41,698 nt of DNA, taken from NCBI GenBank assembly GCA_026401055.1, contig JAPLNP010000451.1:1-41698 (forward strand). Direction: 5' to 3'. Below are positions 26,588 to 34,967 of this stretch, one piece after another. This DNA is from Planctomycetia bacterium (GTDB lineage: Bacteria > Planctomycetota > Planctomycetia > Pirellulales > Thermoguttaceae). The first letter of the stretch is position 1, and the number at the start of each line of letters is the position of its first letter. The notes below the pieces were generated by a model that saw only the letters and a list, made by a program, of their open reading frames with translations, did no database searches and was not told the DNA's origin. Made by a program: the position numbers and the translations under genes.

Positions 26588-29500
26588 TTATTTGGAAAGC
26601 GGCTTCCGGAGTTTCTTCGGCAGACGCCCGCCGTAGCCAGTCGCGCGTGTGATGCTGGTGTTGGGCAGCGCATCTTCGAGCGCGTCCAACTCGCCATCGT
26701 TGACGTTGCACATCATGAAGGAGAGTTGACGAAGCTGCTTGATCTCCTTGAGACCGATGTAACCACCTCCGGGAAGGTCGAAATTCGTCAAATACAGCGT
26801 GTCCAGCTTAGGAAGGGCTTTCAGTGCCTGCAGACCGGCAATGCTGAAGTTCCTACCGGCTGCGACGCCAGTCTGACCGCTGCCATAAAGGTCCAGCCGC
26901 GTCAGGGTGGGGATCTGAGCCAGATACCGCAGCGATTCGTCCGACACGTCCGTCGCCCGCAGGCTGACGTGCTCAAGCCCCGGATGTGCCCGGAAAGCCT
27001 TGACTCCTTCATCGGTAATGACGCCGCTGCTGATGTCCAATCGACGTAGCTCGGGCAATGTCGCGATCTGTTTCAGGCCGGAGTCGCGAATGCCGCAGTA
27101 CGACAGTATCAGGCTGCGCAGTTGACGGAGTTGACTGACACGAGTGGCCACGGCGTCATCGACCAACGGGTGGCCCAGGCTCAGCGAAGTCAGCTTGGGG
27201 AAGGCGAGCGCGTCGGCCGGCACTTCATGGCCAACCAGCCCCAGGGTTTCCAGCTCTTTCAGCCCGCCGAGACGCCTGATTCCGACGGCCGAGAACCGCA
27301 TGCGTCCCAGTTGCTGCGTGCCGCCATAACTGGTAAGCGACAGCGACTTGAGCCGTGCCAACTTGCCGATCGACTCCAATGCTGCGTCGGTCAGACGACC
27401 TTCCTGGTACAAACTGAGCGTGGTCAGTTGCGGCAGTTGCTCTAACAGCTTGGCGCCGTCATCCGTCATCCCGCATTCAATGATGGACAATTCGCGCAAG
27501 GCCGGCAAACCAACAACGCTGCGAATTGCGGCATCGCCCAGCCGAGGTCCTTCCTCGTTGACCGCGCAGAGCGTGAGCTTTTCCAAGTTTCGCAGTTCGG
27601 CGAGGTGTGCCAGTCCGGCGGGCGTGATTCCCCGGGTGACCTCGATGTCCAACTCGCGCAGCTTCGGCAGCGTCTTGAGACGCTCCAGCAGATCGTCGTT
27701 CATGACGCGGCTGGTAGTCAAGGTTGCCACCTCGTCGTTGTCGTCCAGCGTCGCGAGCAAGCCTTGGTTGTAAAGCGGCTTGATCCACGCGGGCAGGCGC
27801 TCGACAATGCGGGTCTGCCAGGCATCGAGCGTCGTGAATACCAACTTGCCGCGGTGGACCTCGTGCATGACCCCAAAATGCGATTGCCAATCGATCAATT
27901 GACCGAGTGCCTTCGAGAGCGGCACGTTCTGAAAACTCAAGGATACCGGTTTCTCCAGATCCAACCCCACGTGTTTCAGCGCTTCGCTATCGAACTCCAC
28001 CCCCAAGCCGACGTCCGCTGCAACCTTCTCGAGCGCGGTTTTGAGAGGCACGTTCTTCGCCGCCAGGGAGACTTCGCGTTCCAATGGATCATCGGTGACT
28101 GGCGTTGCTCCTGCGCCGGTCGATTCCGCCGCCGGCTTCGGCGCGCCGGGCACGTCGAGCACGGCCGGCAGGGCGTTGAGGATGGACTTGGGCACTTTTT
28201 CGAGATTTGCCGGTTCTCTGAAAGTCGTTTCCTTCACCTGCGCGGGGTCGGTGAAGTCGTAGCTGCGGACCATGCCTTTCTGTTTGATCCACAGCACGCC
28301 CGCGCCGCGCTCCCACGCGATGGCATACGTGAGCAGCCCCTCGGGGAGCGCGATTTCGTAGGGCTTGCCCGGTGGGTCGGCTTTCGGGGCGGAGGAGAAG
28401 AATCGGATCGTTGCCCTATTCGTGCGGCGATTGCCGTTGGGTGTCTGCTCGACCTGCAATCGCTGGTTGTCGCCGAGGATGAAGTAGCCCGGGCCGGTCG
28501 CGACGCGCGGCTTTTTCGCGGCGTCCGGGTCGGCGGCGAGAACGCGGAATTGGATGTCGCCCGGCGGCAGCGTGCCCGTAAACGGCGCCATGCCGGGCCT
28601 GTCCGCGAGGCGTTTCTGCAGCGAGGCCCGCGCTGTGGGCGCATCGTCGGCGACGAACGCAGCTATTTCCTCCGGCGTTGGTGCCTCGCCGAAAAGGTCG
28701 AGCGTCACGCGTCGGATAATCTGCTCGCGTTCGGCTGCTGCGGCTGGAAGCGGCAGTTCGCGTTCGACACGCTCGGCGATGGTCTTTTCCCACAAATCCG
28801 CCGCGTCCTTTGGATCTACGTTCAAAGGACGTCCGTCCATCATCATGGTGCCGACAACGGATGGCGAACAACGCACTTCGACAGCGCCTGGCGAGAAACG
28901 CACTTCGTCGCCCTGTTTCACGTCGATCCACGCGCCGACGCGCACGCTGGCCCAGTCCTCGCCTTCGGTCTTGGCGCCAACGCCGATGCCAGGGGCCGGC
29001 GTTTCGCAGTATTCGCCGGGTGCAAGCCGGTAGGTCATCTTCCGCGCCATGGTCGTCCAATACGTCGAGGAGACATTGATTGCCGTGCCCTTCGCATCGT
29101 GCGCGGTATGGTTGGAGGATTGCTGCCACGACGGCATGATGAAGATCGCCGTCTTCTTGCCCGAGTTGTGGACAAGGATGCGAGACTTGAGCGATGTGCC
29201 GAGCGGATACTCCTTTGCACGCGGCTCCAAAAGCCACGCCACACGCAGGCCGACCGGCCCGGGCTGGCCCCATGCGGCGCCAGCCAGTTCCGCTGGCAGT
29301 GGCTCGCCGGCGCGGATAATGTTCTCCTCGGCAGCTTCCAACGTGGTCCTCAGCGGGATTCTGTGGATGGCGGAGATGTCGTCGAGCAACGCGATGGCAT
29401 CCGACTGCGTCCAGTCGCCCGCTGCATCGAAACGGGGCAGCAGCTTCTCAAACTTCACGGCCAAGTCGTGGCCCGCTCCATCGTCCTTATTGAGCGAGAT

Positions 29501-31327
29501 AAAGTATCTCACCTTCGCGCCTAGCTTCCCAATCAGCGCGCCGGGAATCCTCCCGTCCGTCCGTGCACTGGCCTGCCATTGTCTGAAAATCGCCTGCGCC
29601 TCTTTATCTTTCGGCTGCGGCTTGCCCGCCGCCACTGCTCCGCTTGTCTCGCCGGTGACGAGCTTGCCCGTCCATGCTCCTGCCGGCGCGTTCTCGATCT
29701 GCATCTCCGCGACCATGGTCTGATGCGTGTCTTTAAGCGAGTCCTCCGCGAAGATTGCCCCCGAGGTGCGTCCGTCCCCGCTCTTCCAGTCAGACACGAA
29801 CATAAGCAGGAAAACAACCTCGCGAGGCTGGAGCATGACATCGGTCCCTGTCGGGTCCTTGGACACGACTCCCGCCAGAATTCGAGCGTCGCGTTTGAGA
29901 TACAACTCGCGGAGCTTCGGTGCTGCGGTGTTGTCGCTGAGACGGATCGGTGCATCCGACACATTTTGCACCACCAGGTAGAGATCCGGCAAGTCCCCCG
30001 CCGTCGGCTTGCCAAGAGCAGGGCGGATGACAATCGCCGCCCGCAGCCCATTCACCGGTTCGCCCCACCGCAGCTTCTCCTCCGTACCGGAATTGAGCTT
30101 CTCGCCGCCTTTCGGCTTCATGTCGGTGGTCGTGGGTTTCGGTTTTTCGCCGGGCTTTTCATCCGCCGCACGGAGCATCGTGATCGGCACGGCGATACCA
30201 ACAGTCATTGCCAGGGCGATTGCGGCGAGGGCCACCGACACCCCGCGACGGTTGAGCTTTTCACTGAGGACGGCGTGGAGGCGGCCTTCGAGTGAGGACT
30301 TGCGCGCCATGGCCAGGCCGCAGGCGGACGTCCAACGTGCGGGTGAAAGCTTCGTCGCTATGTTAAGCAGATGCTCCGCATAGGCTGATGCTCGCACACC
30401 ATTGGCGAGCACCAGATCGTCGCACGCTCGTTCACCTTCCACACCAAGACGCCAGGCCGCGAACCACACCACGGGATTGAACCAGTGCAGAGCACATGCG
30501 ATCTGCGCCAGCGGTTGAGCCATCGTGTCGCGACGCTTGATGTGGGCGAGTTCGTGCAACAGAACAGATCGCAGTTGCTCGCCACTCCAATGCCTCGCCG
30601 CTGCGGGAAGCAACAGACGACATCGAAGAATGCCCCAGACCACGGGAATCGTCTTGTCCGGGCGAATCAACAGGGTGACAGGGCGACAGATCCCGAGTTG
30701 CAGACATACGGCTTCAAGGGCCGTTACAATGGGATCATAACTTGCCTTCGCAGGTTGCCTTGACGACCAAATAACCGTCCCCTGTCGCTCGGTATTCCAG
30801 AGCACCAATCGAGCGGCCATCAGCCTCAGGATGAGCACGCAAAAGCCAATTGCCCAAACGAATGGCAATGCGTTAAACCAGTTCCAACTCCAAACCGCCG
30901 ACTCAGGAATGACTTCCGGTGTCACCAACCCGGGCCGTAAATCGGGGAGTCCAGCAGCAGGTTGATACGCAGTTGCGGATGGCCGCTCGACCTCCTCGGG
31001 ATCCGCATTCTGCGGCAATTCAACGGCGCCATCTGCGGGCCTGGCGATTGAGGACGGGCTTCTGTCCACGACGACCGTTTCCGGTGGAACACCCGCCCAC
31101 CCTGGTAGCACTCGCCATTGAGGCAACATCGTCGACAACACCGGCACAACCAGCATCGCGACAATCGCAAGCAACCAGACAAGATGTCGAGTCGCCGCCG
31201 AGTCACGCCTCAGAATCATGGCCGCGACAGCCGCCAACACCAGCAGCGCTGTGCCTTTGACGGCGGAATCCACCAGCACCAGATTCGATGCGCTGAACAG
31301 CGCAGCAGCAAGTAACGTGCGATTCAT
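26588..31327 (-). CDS. giant BlaR1/M56-type membrane metalloprotease with STN-like and leucine-rich repeat modules
   Basis: The 1,579-residue protein has an M56 (BlaR1) N-terminus. Membrane helices flank a cytoplasmic zinc-protease site HELAH (258-262, within LLHELAHIKRRD) with a downstream GERACDD, then a last helix near 370-390. The large outer part has a beta-rich region (about 430-840), a segment like the start of DUF1549 (REQIIRRVTLDLFGEAPTPEE, with a few residues changed) and an STN-like secretin domain (VPLKTALEKVAADVGLGVEF, about 1080-1150). At least a dozen leucine-rich repeats follow (about 1190-1560; for example LPKLRELDIEVTRGI, LRQLRSLILSYCGI). No penicillin-binding sensor is present. 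In BlaR systems a ligand outside triggers proteolysis inside and releases BlaI. The ATG at 31327 is preferred: GAGGG lies eight bases upstream; an ATG five codons earlier lacks one. The gene is adjacent to blaI. Confidence 0.88.
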   Translation of the reverse strand: MNRTLLAAALFSASNLVLVDSAVKGTALLVLAAVAAMILRRDSAATRHLVWLLAIVAMLVVPVLSTMLPQWRVLPGWAGVPPETVVVDRSPSSIARPADGAVELPQNADPEEVERPSATAYQPAAGLPDLRPGLVTPEVIPESAVWSWNWFNALPFVWAIGFCVLILRLMAARLVLWNTERQGTVIWSSRQPAKASYDPIVTALEAVCLQLGICRPVTLLIRPDKTIPVVWGILRCRLLLPAAARHWSGEQLRSVLLHELAHIKRRDTMAQPLAQIACALHWFNPVVWFAAWRLGVEGERACDDLVLANGVRASAYAEHLLNIATKLSPARWTSACGLAMARKSSLEGRLHAVLSEKLNRRGVSVALAAIALAMTVGIAVPITMLRAADEKPGEKPKPTTTDMKPKGGEKLNSGTEEKLRWGEPVNGLRAAIVIRPALGKPTAGDLPDLYLVVQNVSDAPIRLSDNTAAPKLRELYLKRDARILAGVVSKDPTGTDVMLQPREVVFLLMFVSDWKSGDGRTSGAIFAEDSLKDTHQTMVAEMQIENAPAGAWTGKLVTGETSGAVAAGKPQPKDKEAQAIFRQWQASARTDGRIPGALIGKLGAKVRYFISLNKDDGAGHDLAVKFEKLLPRFDAAGDWTQSDAIALLDDISAIHRIPLRTTLEAAEENIIRAGEPLPAELAGAAWGQPGPVGLRVAWLLEPRAKEYPLGTSLKSRILVHNSGKKTAIFIMPSWQQSSNHTAHDAKGTAINVSSTYWTTMARKMTYRLAPGEYCETPAPGIGVGAKTEGEDWASVRVGAWIDVKQGDEVRFSPGAVEVRCSPSVVGTMMMDGRPLNVDPKDAADLWEKTIAERVERELPLPAAAAEREQIIRRVTLDLFGEAPTPEEIAAFVADDAPTARASLQKRLADRPGMAPFTGTLPPGDIQFRVLAADPDAAKKPRVATGPGYFILGDNQRLQVEQTPNGNRRTNRATIRFFSSAPKADPPGKPYEIALPEGLLTYAIAWERGAGVLWIKQKGMVRSYDFTDPAQVKETTFREPANLEKVPKSILNALPAVLDVPGAPKPAAESTGAGATPVTDDPLEREVSLAAKNVPLKTALEKVAADVGLGVEFDSEALKHVGLDLEKPVSLSFQNVPLSKALGQLIDWQSHFGVMHEVHRGKLVFTTLDAWQTRIVERLPAWIKPLYNQGLLATLDDNDEVATLTTSRVMNDDLLERLKTLPKLRELDIEVTRGITPAGLAHLAELRNLEKLTLCAVNEEGPRLGDAAIRSVVGLPALRELSIIECGMTDDGAKLLEQLPQLTTLSLYQEGRLTDAALESIGKLARLKSLSLTSYGGTQQLGRMRFSAVGIRRLGGLKELETLGLVGHEVPADALAFPKLTSLSLGHPLVDDAVATRVSQLRQLRSLILSYCGIRDSGLKQIATLPELRRLDISSGVITDEGVKAFRAHPGLEHVSLRATDVSDESLRYLAQIPTLTRLDLYGSGQTGVAAGRNFSIAGLQALKALPKLDTLYLTNFDLPGGGYIGLKEIKQLRQLSFMMCNVNDGELDALEDALPNTSITRATGYGGRLPKKLRKPLSK

Positions 31328-31328
31328 C

Positions 31329-31712
31329 TCAGCGACCCTCATGATGTGCTTGTTCGATTAGCGCAATCAAGCGCTCACGCTCATCGATCGACACTTGGTC
31401 CTTTCGTGAATGCAAATGCGCGGCAAGTGCTTCTTCCAGAGAGCCGCCAAAGAACGTCTCCAGCACTCGCTCAAATGCGAGGCGTCCGGCCTTGTGTTTG
31501 GCCTGGCGAGGAGCATAGATTACTTCCCGACCGCTCTCCCGTCGTCGAAGATGCCCCTTTTGTTCCAGGATGTGCATCATTCTTCGAACCGCCATCGCCG
31601 TCGGTGGCGAGGGAATGGTTTCGACGACTTTGTTCACAGTCGCCTCCCCGAGCGAAAAGACAGCATCCATGATCTGTCGCTCGCGTCGACTGAGTTCGGC
31701 CGGTTCACGCAT
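31329..31712 (-). CDS. BlaI/MecI family transcriptional repressor
   Basis: The 127-residue protein has the N-terminal winged-helix domain of BlaI (LSRRERQIMDAVFSLGEATV, then AVRRMMHILEQKGHLRRRES, about residues 7-60). A dimerisation tail contains the loop cut in BlaI proteins (AFERVLETFFGGSLEEAL). The partner gene on the same strand begins two bases after its stop, the classic repressor-sensor arrangement. The ATG at 31712 is chosen because AGGAG stands six bases upstream; the ATG one codon earlier would leave only three. It probably represses its own promoter through two operators upstream (31773-31832). No beta-lactamase gene is nearby. Confidence 0.92.
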   Translation of the reverse strand: MREPAELSRRERQIMDAVFSLGEATVNKVVETIPSPPTAMAVRRMMHILEQKGHLRRRESGREVIYAPRQAKHKAGRLAFERVLETFFGGSLEEALAAHLHSRKDQVSIDERERLIALIEQAHHEGR

Positions 31713-31772
31713 CATCAGCTCCTGCAGTGACAGTGTTCCAATACGGCACCCAGAATGAGCGGCACCGCGTAA

Positions 31773-31832
31773 CGTTAATATTTTAACGCTCAGTGGCGCG
31801 AATGCAATGGCTATTCCGTTAAAATTTTAACG
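31773..31832 (-). promoter_or_regulatory. BlaI promoter with two operators, one over the -10 box
   Basis: Two 16-base palindromes occur: CGTTAATATTTTAACG (31773-31788, one mismatched pair) and CGTTAAAATTTTAACG (31817-31832, perfect), 44 bases apart centre to centre, about four helical turns. On the minus strand TTGCAT (-35, 31802-31807) and TAAAAT (-10, 31780-31785) are 16 bases apart. The -10 lies inside the first palindrome and the second lies ten bases upstream of the -35. This fits autorepression by a dimeric BlaI protein; binding itself is inferred. Confidence 0.8.
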
Positions 31833-31885
31833 TGTCGTCGAATTGCAGCCGGCGGGTCCCCTTGAGCACCGGCCGGTGTGTCTCA

Positions 31886-32068
31886 TCAGACGTTCCTTTC
31901 TCGACGCTCGCCCCACGACTCCACGCTACGCTTGAATTCCGCGCCGAACGACTCCGAGATCGCCATCTCGGAAATCGAGACGCCGAGAACCCGTGCGAAC
32001 GATCTCTTTGTGCGGTGCTCTCCATACCCATCGTAACGGTGGGCAAAAATCACCCGTTCGCACCCCAC
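31886..32068 (-). CDS. small open frame, possibly a gene fragment
   Basis: From a GTG at 32068 the frame encodes 60 residues (with VIFAHRYDGYGEHRTKRSFA and FGAEFKRSVESWGERRE). Its composition looks more protein-like than the alternatives, but no ribosome binding site is obvious, an in-frame stop lies six codons upstream and no family is recognised. It could be a degraded gene. Confidence 0.25.
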   Translation of the reverse strand: MGCERVIFAHRYDGYGEHRTKRSFARVLGVSISEMAISESFGAEFKRSVESWGERRERNV

Positions 32069-32309
32069 CTGAGGGTGGAATGGCTAAGACTAACCCAGCG
32101 GTGCTTGCTACGCTGCCGACAGGTATAGCTGACCTTACCGAGCAGATCTGGCCGGAATCTTGCGCCGACGCGATTCTTGTCTTGCCCCCCAGCGGTTGAT
32201 TCGGCACGGCGAACTCCGACAACGCAGCCGGCGATGGCCTCGCGCCTCATCAAAGGGTCGATGATTGAGACGCCCCGGGAAACATGCTGGTCCTGCCCGA
32301 AAAGGTTAC

Positions 32310-32315
32310 TATAAT
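32310..32315 (+). promoter_or_regulatory. candidate -10 box for the Gfo/Idh/MocA gene
   Basis: TATAAT at 32310-32315 is a perfect -10. No good -35 is found 16-18 bases upstream. It lies 61 bases upstream of the chosen GTG start, a plausible leader. Confidence 0.4.
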
Positions 32316-32376
32316 CAGGCTTACTCCGGACCTGGCCCTTCCCCCGCAATCCGCACGTTTTCAAGGAGCAATCACC

Positions 32377-33591
32377 GTGAGCAACTCGACATCGCGACGT
32401 TCATTCCTGCAAGCCGTTGGCCTTGGCACCGCTGCTTTGGGGCTAGGCGGGTCGGCCCTTGCTCAACAGCAGGAGAAGCCGATCCCGGGTTTCGAGAAAG
32501 CCCCCACCGACCCCAACGCCTCGAAGGCGTGGAAGCCCGTCTCCGACCGCAAGATCCGCGTGGGCATTGTCGGATACGGCACCTGCCAATTTGGCGCGGC
32601 GTTCAGCTTCCAGGACCACCCGAACGTCGAGATCGTGGCGGTCAGCGACTTGTTCCCCGATCGGTGCGCGGCGTTGGCGAAGGCGTGTCGCTGCGAGAAA
32701 ACGTATCCGTCCCTCGAAGAACTCGTCAAGGACGACAAGATCGAGGCCGTCTTCGTGGCCACCGACGCTCCGAGCCACCCGCGGCACTGCATCGAGGTCC
32801 TCAAGCACGGCAAGCACGTCGCCTCCGCCGTCCCGGCGGTCTACGGGTCGCTCGAGGACGCCGACCGACTGTTCGAGGCCGTTAAGGCCAGCGGTCTCAA
32901 ATACATGATGTTCGAGACGTCGTGTTTCCACGCCGACTGCTACGCAATGCGGCAGATCTACAAGGCGGGCGGGTTCGGCCGGCTCGTCTACTCCGAGGGC
33001 GAGTACTACCACTTCCACTCCGAGCAGATCGGCTCGTACAAGAACTGGCGCGTCGGCAGCATCCCCTTGTGGTATCCCACGCATTCCACGGCGTACTACG
33101 TCGGCGTCACCGACAAGCCATTCACGTCGGTGTCCTGCACGGGGTCCAGCGCGGCGTCCAACCCGGGCTTCGAGTCGTGGAAGCCCGGCGCCAACCAGTA
33201 CAACAACGTCTTCACGGATCAGATCGCCCTGCTCCAAACCGCCGAGGGCGGCACGTCCCGCATGCTCATGTGCATCGGCGTCCACAGCAAGGGCGGCGAA
33301 ACCGGACGCGTGTTCGGCGAGAAAGGCTGGATGGATGGCATGGAGTACCACGGCGCCATGAAGGACCTGCCCGACCTCTCGCGTCCGCCGCTTCCGCCGG
33401 GCGTGGACGTCGGCGGCCACGGCGGCTCGCACGGGTACTTGATGAACGAGTTCGTCCTCTCCATACTCGAGAACCGCAAACCGCTGGTGGATATTGTTCA
33501 GGCGCTGAGCATGACCGTCTGCGGCGTCGTCGCCAACCAGTCGGCTCTCAAGGACGGCGAACGAATGAAGGTGCCTCAGTACAAGATCTGA
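32377..33591 (+). CDS. Tat-exported Gfo/Idh/MocA family protein lacking the EKP motif
   Basis: The 404-residue protein starts with a twin-arginine signal (SRRSFLQAVGLGTAALGLGG, residues 6-25). A Rossmann domain follows (VGIVGYGTCQFG, about 63-74; AVSDLFPDRCAAL) and then the Gfo/Idh/MocA C-terminal beta-sheet domain. These NAD(P)-dependent proteins usually act on sugars. The position that normally reads CEKP, with the catalytic Lys, reads SAVP here (KHVASAVPAVYG), so classical dehydrogenase chemistry is doubtful. Such exported members are numerous in planctomycetes. The GTG at 32377 is chosen because AAGGAG stands about eight bases upstream and the signal then begins properly; an ATG at 32284 would put 31 residues before it. 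Confidence 0.88.
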   Translation: MSNSTSRRSFLQAVGLGTAALGLGGSALAQQQEKPIPGFEKAPTDPNASKAWKPVSDRKIRVGIVGYGTCQFGAAFSFQDHPNVEIVAVSDLFPDRCAALAKACRCEKTYPSLEELVKDDKIEAVFVATDAPSHPRHCIEVLKHGKHVASAVPAVYGSLEDADRLFEAVKASGLKYMMFETSCFHADCYAMRQIYKAGGFGRLVYSEGEYYHFHSEQIGSYKNWRVGSIPLWYPTHSTAYYVGVTDKPFTSVSCTGSSAASNPGFESWKPGANQYNNVFTDQIALLQTAEGGTSRMLMCIGVHSKGGETGRVFGEKGWMDGMEYHGAMKDLPDLSRPPLPPGVDVGGHGGSHGYLMNEFVLSILENRKPLVDIVQALSMTVCGVVANQSALKDGERMKVPQYKI

Positions 33592-33625
33592 CGAACGGGG
33601 AGCCCGCGCGGCGGTGGGTTTTTCG

Positions 33626-33656
33626 GACACCCCGCCTTTCCTTCTGCTGGGGTGTC
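33626..33656 (+). terminator. weak terminator-like hairpin after the oxidoreductase gene
   Basis: GACACCCC (33626-33633) pairs with GGGGTGTC (33649-33656) around a 15-base loop, followed by TCTTCTTT. It lies 35 bases after the stop. The T-rich tail is interrupted, so the call is tentative. Confidence 0.45.
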
Positions 33657-33708
33657 TCTTCTTTGAGTTTGTCGCGTATCGAGACGCCTCACCGGACCCT
33701 CGCCGCAA

Positions 33709-33726
33709 AGACGCTGGACCCGATCC
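33709..33726 (+). repeat. first copy of an 18-base direct repeat
   Basis: AGACGCTGGACCCGATCC occurs here and again at 34341-34358, immediately before the DUF6485-like start codon. The two copies are about 630 bases apart and flank the Lys-rich gene. An 18-base exact match is unlikely by chance in this length. Confidence 0.7.
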
Positions 33727-33840
33727 CATGCGTGGCCCCGGGCGGTTGCCCGCCCGGAGCCTCCCGGTCCGGAGTTTTGCCCGGAATTCTGTCTAGGCCC
33801 GCGACGGGGGCTTTGGCGGTGCGTCGCGGTGCGCATCTAC

Positions 33841-33951
33841 CTACTGTTTGTTCTTCTTCTCCTTCTTCAATTGTCGCTTTTCCTTTGGCGTATGCTGGGC
33901 CTTCTTCTGTTGTTCCCTTTTGCCTTTATCCTTGCTTCCCTTGTCGCCCAT
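33841..33951 (-). CDS. very small Lys-rich protein (36 residues)
   Basis: The ORF begins at an ATG (33951) with GGAG nine bases upstream and encodes 36 residues. About 14 are Lys, and the motif [18 protein letters not shown] is followed by [16 protein letters not shown] recall very similar small Lys-rich proteins in several planctomycete genomes, of unknown function, so the pattern looks conserved rather than accidental. A highly basic, disordered chain suggests nucleic-acid or ribosome binding, which is inference only. The opposite strand carries a long hydrophobic open frame that is a shadow of this composition. Confidence 0.75.
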   Translation of the reverse strand: MGDKGSKDKGKREQQKKAQHTPKEKRQLKKEKKNKQ

Positions 33952-34359
33952 GTCGCGTTCTCCGTGGTTGAAAATGAATGTTTCTCTCAGACCCGTCAGA
34001 CCGGTTTGACGTTTTCGGCTCTTGGCCCGTTCGGTCCGCGTCCTTCGTTTCCCGGAACGCCCGGAACTTTTCGTTCCCACCAATTTAGCGGGTCTCCGTG
34101 GGGCGTCAAGGTACGTTCCATTTCCTACAGAGACCGTGCTCCGGACAACCGCCGGTCTCGCGGCGGGGTCCCTCCGGATCATGGGTGGGACAAACGCCTC
34201 CGCGGCTGCTACAATGACGGCAATGCGCCGGAGCGGGACGCCGCAAGCGACGGTCTCGCACCACGGACGGCGCTGGGCGGGACGGCGGGTAGCTCTGCGC
34301 GCCACGCCGGAGCCTTGCCGATGGAAATCACTAACCGTAGAGACGCTGGACCCGATCCG
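33952..34359. other. 408-base divergent region without recognised gene
   Basis: The gap lies between the Lys-rich gene (minus) and the DUF6485-like gene (plus). It includes the second copy of the 18-base repeat at 34341-34358. Open frames cross it on both strands but show no conserved features, and no clear promoter was identified. Confidence 0.55.
34341..34358 (+). repeat. second copy of the 18-base direct repeat
   Basis: AGACGCTGGACCCGATCC, identical to 33709-33726, ends one base before the ATG of the DUF6485-like gene. It therefore occupies the position where a ribosome binding site would be expected. Confidence 0.7.
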
Positions 34360-34563
34360 ATGGAATGCAAGAAACCGAGAAACGTCGACGTCTGCAATTG
34401 CAGTTACGAGCCCTGTCCGCGCAAGGGGGTCTGTTGTGATTGCCTTGCGTATCATCTTCGCTCGCGGGAGTTGCCGGCGTGCTGTTTCCCCGACGCCGCC
34501 GAGCGAACCTACGACCGGTCGTTTGCGCATTTCGCGCGACTGGTCAGTGCGAACAAGATCTGA
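34360..34563 (+). CDS. DUF6485-like small Cys-rich protein
   Basis: The 67-residue protein has nine cysteines in its first 42 residues ([21 protein letters not shown], then [18 protein letters not shown]). This pattern I recognise as DUF6485, small proteins that probably bind a metal or an iron-sulfur group. The ATG at 34360 is chosen because family members begin close to MECK; an in-frame ATG 13 codons earlier (34321) is possible. Neither has a clear ribosome binding site, and the upstream bases are the 18-base repeat. Function unknown. Confidence 0.82.
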   Translation: MECKKPRNVDVCNCSYEPCPRKGVCCDCLAYHLRSRELPACCFPDAAERTYDRSFAHFARLVSANKI

Positions 34564-34763
34564 TCCACCCCCTCGCGATGCCGCCAAGGCGTGCCCCGAA
34601 TGGCCGCCAGTCTCGAAAGAAATGCCGTCTCGCCGGCCGGTTCCGCGGGTTCCGCCCGGGCCGCGCGGGATTTCCGCTTCTCCGGCCACCCAACGGCGTA
34701 AAATTCAATAGGCAAGGGTGAATTTCGATCGCACGCCTCGGAAAAACAGAAGGGAGGTGGATT

Positions 34764-34967
34764 ATGGCAACCGCACCGCGGACACCTCACAAGAGCGAGG
34801 TGCCCTCCGGCGATATGCCCCGGAGCAGAGAGCAGCTTCGCCGCGACCGGATCAATCTGACGATCGTCATCGCCGTCTTCGCGGCGGTGGTCGGCCTGAT
34901 GATCTGGCTGGCCACGCTGTCGCCCCCGACGGGCGGAATGAATCTCGGGTACCCGCCGATGCCCTAA
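34764..34967 (+). CDS. small single-span membrane protein
   Basis: The 67-residue protein has a charged N-terminus (SREQLRRDRIN) and one membrane helix (LTIVIAVFAAVVGLMIWLATL, about 32-52), and ends with a short Gly/Pro tail. The ATG at 34764 has GGGAGG six bases upstream, which makes it a convincing gene. Its stop overlaps the stop of the convergent DUF6268-like gene (34964-34967). No family is recognised. Confidence 0.75.
   Translation: MATAPRTPHKSEVPSGDMPRSREQLRRDRINLTIVIAVFAAVVGLMIWLATLSPPTGGMNLGYPPMP

Larger units (their letters stand above)
31833..32376. other. 544-base region between the blaI operators and the oxidoreductase gene
   Basis: The region is divergent between blaI (minus) and the Gfo/Idh/MocA gene (plus). 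It contains a candidate promoter at 32310-32315 and a short minus-strand open frame (31886-32068). Overlapping frames on both strands are open for 70-100 codons, but none shows a family motif. I cannot explain most of it. Confidence 0.55.

Noticed and set aside
31329-31712. Beta-lactam resistance locus
   Set aside because: BlaI and M56 proteins are common in planctomycetes without beta-lactamase; the large protein lacks a penicillin-binding sensor and no beta-lactamase gene is present.
33829-34563. Hydrophobic plus-strand frame starting [14 protein letters not shown]
   Set aside because: Its Leu-rich beginning is the complement of the Lys-rich gene's AAG codons; only the end of the frame (from 34360) is a real gene.
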